Origin: Alphaproteobacteria bacterium UBA3307
GTDB lineage: Bacteria > Pseudomonadota > Alphaproteobacteria > RF32 > CAG-239
NCBI GenBank assembly: GCA_002361365.1
Contig: DEST01000063.1
Location: forward strand, 1 to 17,564
Reading direction: 5' to 3'
DNA length: 17,564 nucleotides
How positions within the stretch are numbered: position 1 is the first letter of the stretch; each line of letters starts with the position of its first letter. The translations under genes and the position numbers were made by a program. The notes below the pieces were generated by a model. That model searched no databases, had not been told where the DNA came from, and saw only the letters and a list, made by a program, of their open reading frames with translations. This document shows, piece after piece, positions 14,046-17,564 of this stretch.

Positions 14046-14785
14046 TATTTTTCTCCTAAAAATTCCCTTTGATTCTTTTCGATTATTGTTGCAAGTTCCG
14101 CATAAGGTATATGTATAAAATCGGCAATTTTTTGCGCCAATTGCGGTAGATTCTCGGGCAAGGTTTCTATATCCCTCTCAATATTTTGATACGGTCCGTC
14201 CGTTTCAAGTAATATTTGCCGCAAATTAAGCGTTTGTAGAATTTCCGCTGCATTTTTCTTGCGTAATATCGAAAAATTGATACCGAGATAAAAGCCGTGT
14301 TTTTGAATTGCTTTACCCCATTCGGCAGAGCCGGCAAACGAATGAAAAATAGTAAGCTGCGGTAAAATCGGAAAAAGAGAACTCATTTCGCTATCGGCTT
14401 TTACCGCATGGATAATCAGCGGTCGATGATATTTATTTGCTAATTCTATATGTTTTTTAAGAATCTCCGTTTGTGTTTCCGGATTCGGATTCTTCAGCTT
14501 ATCAATGCCGCATTCTCCCACCCAAGCATTAGGATAGAGTTTTAACATTTCTTCAAGTTGATGGAACTGATTAGACGATGTTTCGGTAATATACCACGGA
14601 TGTACGCCAAATGCCGGAGTTATTTCCGGATATTGTACAGCCAGAGCGGCAACAGTATTCCAGTCGGAAGGATGTGCCGACGGATTGATAAAGTGCATAA
14701 CCTTATTTTTTATGGCATTTGTTACCACATTTTTAACATTATGCGTTTTATAGTCCTGTAAGTGAATGTGCGAATCAATGTACAT
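14045..14785 (-). CDS. TatD-family metal-dependent hydrolase (putative DNase)
   Basis: TIM-barrel metallohydrolase of the TatD family; characterised members are cytoplasmic 3'-5' exonucleases or tRNA-editing-type deacylases. The metal-binding set is present: DSHIHL (His6 and His8), VGECGIDK (the bridging Glu), a later IIHAVKA histidine, FHSFAGS, and ETDGPY near the C-terminus. I start at 14785 (246 residues), where AAAGG lies 6 bases upstream; the longer version would begin at a TTG at 14815 inside the alr leader. The protein is a little shorter than many TatD members. It shares an operon with hydF. A link to hydrogenase maturation is not established; the pairing may be incidental. Confidence 0.85.
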   Translation of the reverse strand: MYIDSHIHLQDYKTHNVKNVVTNAIKNKVMHFINPSAHPSDWNTVAALAVQYPEITPAFGVHPWYITETSSNQFHQLEEMLKLYPNAWVGECGIDKLKNPNPETQTEILKKHIELANKYHRPLIIHAVKADSEMSSLFPILPQLTIFHSFAGSAEWGKAIQKHGFYLGINFSILRKKNAAEILQTLNLRQILLETDGPYQNIERDIETLPENLPQLAQKIADFIHIPYAELATIIEKNQREFLGEK

Positions 14786-14805
14786 ATTTAACCTTTCTGA
14801 TGGAG

Positions 14806-14833
14806 ATAATAACAACTATGAACTTTTTTACAA
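14806..14833 (-). promoter_or_regulatory. Candidate sigma-70 promoter for tatD-hydF
   Basis: On the minus strand TTGTAA (14833-14828) and TATTAT (14811-14806) are separated by 16 bases. The promoter straddles the start codon of the divergent alr gene, so the two genes may interfere in transcription. Confidence 0.5.
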
Positions 14834-15933
14834 GAGGCGAATCGCAAATTTTTACACAGCCGAGCTTAAAAATAGATTTGAATAACCTGATTAAAAACTA
14901 TAAAACCCTGTGTGATATAATTGCACCGGCAACCCCGTCGGCGGTTGTTAAAGATGATGCGTATGGTTTAGGGGCTTTTGAAGTGGCAAAGGTGCTTTAT
15001 GAAAACGCCGATTGCCGCAACTTTTGGGTGGCACACGCTCTGGAAGGCGCCAGAATAGCCGAAGCAGTACCGGATGCCAATATTTATGTGTTGCAGGGCA
15101 TAGGTGCCGACAGTAAAGAGTTGTTTGCGGAATATCATCTGATTCCGGTTATCGGTTCGCCGGCAATGTTTGCTTTTTGGAAGAAGAATGTAATTGAAGG
15201 GATAAAACCGGTAATTCAGGTGGAAACCGGATTGAATCGTTTAGGCTTCCGTCCGTCCGAGCTGAAAAAATTAAGTAAATCAGATTTGCAAGAGTTCGGG
15301 ATGGTACTCAGTCATTTGGCTTGCGCCGATGAAAAAGACCACTTTATGAATGCTCATCAGTTAGAGAACTTTAAAGCGATTCGCGCTAAGTATTTTCCGG
15401 ATTTGCCTGCTACGTTATCGGCTTCTGACGGCGCGTTTTTAGGCGAAGATTTTTGCTGCGATATGGTGCGTCTGGGGGCTGCGATGTACGGTATCAATAC
15501 GGCACCGTATCGGCTTAATCAGATGAAGAATGTGATTACGGTGGAAGCTCCGGTGTTGCAAATAGCCGATTTACCGAAGGGAGAGTTTGTCGGATATTCG
15601 GCAACTTATCGGGCAGCGCAGAATCAAAAAATTGCGATTGTTTCAATCGGTTACGGTGACGGTATGCCGCGCTCGCTTTCTAATGTCGGTAAGGTGTTTT
15701 TTAAAAAGAAAGATAAAATGTGCGAGGCGCGGATTATCGGCCGCGTGTCTATGGATAACATTATTTGCGACGTAACTGGTGTGTCGGATTTGAAAGTAGG
15801 GGATTTTGGAGCGCTGATATTTGATGAATATACTCTTGACGATATTGCGCGTGATGCCGGAACTATCAGCTACGAAATTATTTCGCGTTTGGGAAAAAAT
15901 ACCCGATTTAACCGAAAATATTTGCTGAAATAA
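14818..15933 (+). CDS. alr: Alanine racemase
   Basis: PLP enzyme converting L-alanine to D-alanine for peptidoglycan, upstream of the D-Ala-D-Ala that MurF uses. The 371 residues include the cofactor lysine Lys45 in AVVKDDAYGLG, the catalytic tyrosine at about 260 in VGYSATYRA, GYGDGMPR, GRVSMDN at 308-314 and the C-terminal ISYEIISRLG. The usual KANAYG reads KDDAYG here. I start at 14818, with GGAG 12 bases upstream; the ATG at 14800 has no ribosome binding site of its own. It is divergent from tatD-hydF, only 32 bases away. No clear alr promoter was found; it probably lies inside tatD. Confidence 0.94.
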   Translation: MNFFTRGESQIFTQPSLKIDLNNLIKNYKTLCDIIAPATPSAVVKDDAYGLGAFEVAKVLYENADCRNFWVAHALEGARIAEAVPDANIYVLQGIGADSKELFAEYHLIPVIGSPAMFAFWKKNVIEGIKPVIQVETGLNRLGFRPSELKKLSKSDLQEFGMVLSHLACADEKDHFMNAHQLENFKAIRAKYFPDLPATLSASDGAFLGEDFCCDMVRLGAAMYGINTAPYRLNQMKNVITVEAPVLQIADLPKGEFVGYSATYRAAQNQKIAIVSIGYGDGMPRSLSNVGKVFFKKKDKMCEARIIGRVSMDNIICDVTGVSDLKVGDFGALIFDEYTLDDIARDAGTISYEIISRLGKNTRFNRKYLLK

Positions 15934-16064
15934 TGAATTTAAATATAGTAGTTTCTTAAATTAAAAAGTTGTGAATTTTTTACTTAAAGCTGTTTTGTTT
16001 TTGAAATCATTGTAGTATGTTAAGGCTGTTGTTTAATTTATAGTTTTAACTTAGGAAGGATGAA

Positions 16065-16355
16065 ATGAAAACTATTACGCGTGTAAGCATTACGGAAGCT
16101 ATTTATGAAGAAATTGGTTTGTCGCGCAAAGATTCCGGCGATGTTTTGGATTTGATTATTGAAGAAATCAAGTCAGAATTGGCTGGCGGAAATGATGTTA
16201 AAATTTCTTCGTTTGGTACTTTTGCCTTGCGCAAAAAGAATGCCAGAATCGGACGTAACCCTAAAACAGGGGTGGAAGCACAAATTACTCCGCGTACGGT
16301 TATTTCGTTTAAGCCTTCACAAATTTTAAGGAAGGCTGTCAACGGCACAAAATAG
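16065..16355 (+). CDS. ihfA: Integration host factor subunit alpha
   Basis: DNA-bending nucleoid protein of the HU/IHF family, active as a heterodimer with IHF beta. The 96 residues are the normal length. The beta-arm contains ARIGRNPKTGVE, with the intercalating proline in GRNPKTG, followed by ITPRTVISFKPSQILRKAV, which matches IHF alpha better than HU. AGGAAGGA lies immediately upstream of the ATG at 16065; a second ATG at 16060 overlaps that site. The 131-base region upstream is AT-rich and must hold the promoter, but I see no convincing -35/-10 pair. A MerR-type gene follows after 26 bases, an arrangement known in alphaproteobacteria. Confidence 0.92.
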   Translation: MKTITRVSITEAIYEEIGLSRKDSGDVLDLIIEEIKSELAGGNDVKISSFGTFALRKKNARIGRNPKTGVEAQITPRTVISFKPSQILRKAVNGTK

Positions 16356-16381
16356 GTTCGGCGACAGAGTAAGGTCGGTAA

Positions 16382-16834
16382 ATGATAATCAATAAGTCTA
16401 AATCTGCATTCAAAACAATTGCTGAAGTAGCTGATGAGCTTGGAGTTGCTACTCATGTTTTGCGTTTTTGGGAAACAAAGTTTAATCAGATAAAACCGAT
16501 GAAGACAAGTGGTGGACGGCGCTATTATCGTCCTGATGATGTTGAGATTATCAGGCTGATTAAAAATTTGCTTTATGGTAATCGATATACTATTGAGGGT
16601 GCACAGCAACTGATAAAATCTCGCGGACTTAAAGCTTTGCTTGGTGATGAGGAAATTCAAAAAGACTTTTTTGAACAGAGTTTGTCGGACGATTCTTTAG
16701 TAGATGCGTCTGCTCAGTCGCAAGTTGTAGCCAACGACGCGGTACAACCGAAAATGAGTGAGGCATTTTTACGCGGAATTGCCGATGCCGTATGTGAGTT
16801 GAAAACTCTGCGAGCTAAATTGACTGATTTATAG
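16382..16834 (+). CDS. MerR-family transcriptional regulator
   Basis: A 150-residue DNA-binding protein. The N-terminal winged helix-turn-helix (about residues 11-80) contains TIAEVADELGVATHVLRFWE and SGGRRYYRPDDVEIIRLIK, then LLYGNRYTIEGAQQLIKSRG, matching the MerR-type proteins that follow ihfA in alphaproteobacteria. The C-terminal half is acidic, poorly conserved in appearance, and ends in a short helix (CELKTLRAKL). It has no cysteine pair typical of metal-sensing MerR members, so its signal is unknown. AAGG lies 7 bases before the ATG. It is co-transcribed with ihfA and ends before a strong terminator. Confidence 0.9.
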   Translation: MIINKSKSAFKTIAEVADELGVATHVLRFWETKFNQIKPMKTSGGRRYYRPDDVEIIRLIKNLLYGNRYTIEGAQQLIKSRGLKALLGDEEIQKDFFEQSLSDDSLVDASAQSQVVANDAVQPKMSEAFLRGIADAVCELKTLRAKLTDL

Positions 16835-16853
16835 ACAGTAATCGTATTCTTTT

Positions 16854-16895
16854 ATAAAAAAAATCCCAGCAATAGTGTTTGCTGGGGTTCTTTTT
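16854..16895. terminator. Bidirectional intrinsic terminator
   Basis: An 11-base-pair stem (16862-16872 and 16879-16889, one G-U pair) with a six-base loop. T-rich sequence follows on the plus strand (TTCTTTTT), and a run of A at 16854-16863 gives a long U-run on the minus strand. It serves both the MerR gene and the convergent membrane-protein gene. Confidence 0.9.
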
Positions 16896-16916
16896 ATCCC
16901 TTTAGATGTAGAATTG

Positions 16917-17297
16917 TTACATAATCCTTGCCAGAGTTATCAAAAGAGATAAGCCGACAATACTTTCATACAGACTAGCGCCGAAAAATGGTGAGGCTAA
17001 AATCGCCGCGGACAGGAAAATTGCAGCAGATGTGAATCCGAAATGATACAACACCAAAACCGCTCCGGCCATTATTATCCATGAGCTAGACACCTTGAGT
17101 ATATTTTCGATTCGGTGTGCACGTAAATTAGCAATAATCGTGTTTATCAGACACACGGCTAAACCATAACTAAGGTACGCCCCAATCGTAGCAAAATCTG
17201 TCAAAGAATAGAGTGCGCTCCACAGAAAAATAATCAAAGCAGTGGAAATAACCATTGATTTTATGGCTTTTTTCATAATGTTAATAAAATATTCCAT
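16917..17297 (-). CDS. Small four-helix membrane protein, possibly AtpI-like (126 residues)
   Basis: Four hydrophobic segments are visible at about residues 14-31, 36-56, 72-88 and 90-124, with a basic N-terminus and a basic loop (NLRAHRIENILK) between the second and third. The pattern around ALYSLTDFATIGAYLSYGLAVCLINT resembles ATP synthase subunit I (AtpI) as I remember it, and the length fits. However, no atp genes follow on this strand, so this is only a weak suggestion. Neither the ATG at 17297 nor the one at 17276 (residue 8) has a clear ribosome binding site. It lies 28 bases downstream of a 53-residue gene encoding a single-helix membrane protein and ends before a bidirectional terminator. 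Confidence 0.65.
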   Translation of the reverse strand: MEYFINIMKKAIKSMVISTALIIFLWSALYSLTDFATIGAYLSYGLAVCLINTIIANLRAHRIENILKVSSSWIIMAGAVLVLYHFGFTSAAIFLSAAILASPFFGASLYESIVGLSLLITLARIM

Positions 17298-17325
17298 AAA
17301 TTTTCGATTTTTATTTTTTGAATAG

Positions 17326-17487
17326 TTATTTTCTCTGTTTTTTCATTTTTGCCGCAACCTCTGCATCGTGTTTTTTTATTTCGCGGTCGGAATTTCTTTC
17401 ACTCAACCAATCAAAAAACGACCCAATAAGTGTACCTAATATGACACAAGTGGCTAATAAAACGATAAATAATCCGACTTTTTCCAT
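17326..17487 (-). CDS. Small single-helix membrane protein (53 residues)
   Basis: Very short gene. The translation starts MEKVGLFIVLLATCVILGTL and continues IGSFFDWLSERN, giving one membrane helix at about residues 5-24. A charged, helical C-terminal tail rich in Lys, Glu and Arg follows (DREIKKHDAEVAAKMKKQRK). The predicted topology is a single-pass inner-membrane protein with a cytoplasmic tail. The ribosome binding site is weak (TTAAG), but a TATAAT -10 element lies about 22 bases upstream. It precedes the four-helix membrane protein in the same direction, so the two may function together. No family was recognised. Confidence 0.6.
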   Translation of the reverse strand: MEKVGLFIVLLATCVILGTLIGSFFDWLSERNSDREIKKHDAEVAAKMKKQRK

Positions 17488-17508
17488 ACTTAAATAATAT
17501 TTTAGTTA

Positions 17509-17514
17509 ATTATA
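17509..17514 (-). promoter_or_regulatory. Consensus -10 element upstream of the small membrane-protein pair
   Basis: TATAAT on the minus strand (17514-17509), about 22 bases before the ATG at 17487. No good -35 lies at the expected distance; the surrounding 17488-17564 is very AT-rich and holds no other feature I can support. Confidence 0.4.
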
Positions 17515-17564
17515 CAATCTGTTATAATTATAAATTTATGACAATATCTTAATTAAAAAAATAA

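Noticed and set aside
16103..16660. Long minus-strand ORF (185 codons) across ihfA and the MerR gene
   Set aside because: It is antisense to two well-supported genes, has no ribosome binding site and no recognisable domain.

Overview
The window reads as chromosome of an AT-rich, Gram-negative, anaerobic or fermentative alphaproteobacterium, plausibly one of the uncultured gut lineages. The Gram-negative call rests on lpxA (lipid A synthesis). The alphaproteobacterial call rests on the ihfA-MerR pair and the protein style. The anaerobic call rests on an [FeFe] hydrogenase and its maturase HydF. This placement is inference; no rRNA or tRNA gene is visible, and I see no CRISPR array, insertion sequence or phage gene.

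Layout. At 1-2333 (+) lies the end of a surface-glycan O-acetylation locus: a 5'-truncated AlgJ/AlgX-like protein and an AlgI-like MBOAT acyltransferase. At 2389-6644 (-) is a tightly packed run transcribed hydA > murF > nrdR > nusB > def, with gaps or overlaps of 1-14 bases, so an [FeFe] hydrogenase leads an operon of growth genes. At 6870-7425 (+) are two small unknown genes ending at a good intrinsic terminator, followed by an RsmB-type rRNA cytosine methyltransferase (7606-8817) and a solitary lpxA (8902-9699). A bidirectional terminator separates lpxA from an unknown 238-residue gene on the minus strand, which has its own strong promoter.

At 10628-11645 (+) is a redox pair: an FMN-reductase-like flavoprotein with a four-cysteine motif, and a rubredoxin domain carrying what looks like the tail of a metallo-beta-lactamase-fold enzyme and lacking a convincing start. 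At 11813-12785 (+) a perfect-consensus sigma-70 promoter drives two overlapping genes of unknown function. At 12834-14785 (-) is tatD-hydF, divergent from alanine racemase (14818-15933, +). ihfA and its MerR-type partner follow (16065-16834), then a bidirectional terminator and two small membrane-protein genes on the minus strand (16917-17487).

How they fit together: hydA needs HydF (plus HydE and HydG, not in this window) to assemble its H-cluster. murF and alr serve peptidoglycan, lpxA serves the outer membrane, and nusB, nrdR, def and rsmB serve transcription, nucleotide control and translation. Several start sites were moved from the longest possible ORF on the basis of ribosome binding sites; each choice is explained in its entry.
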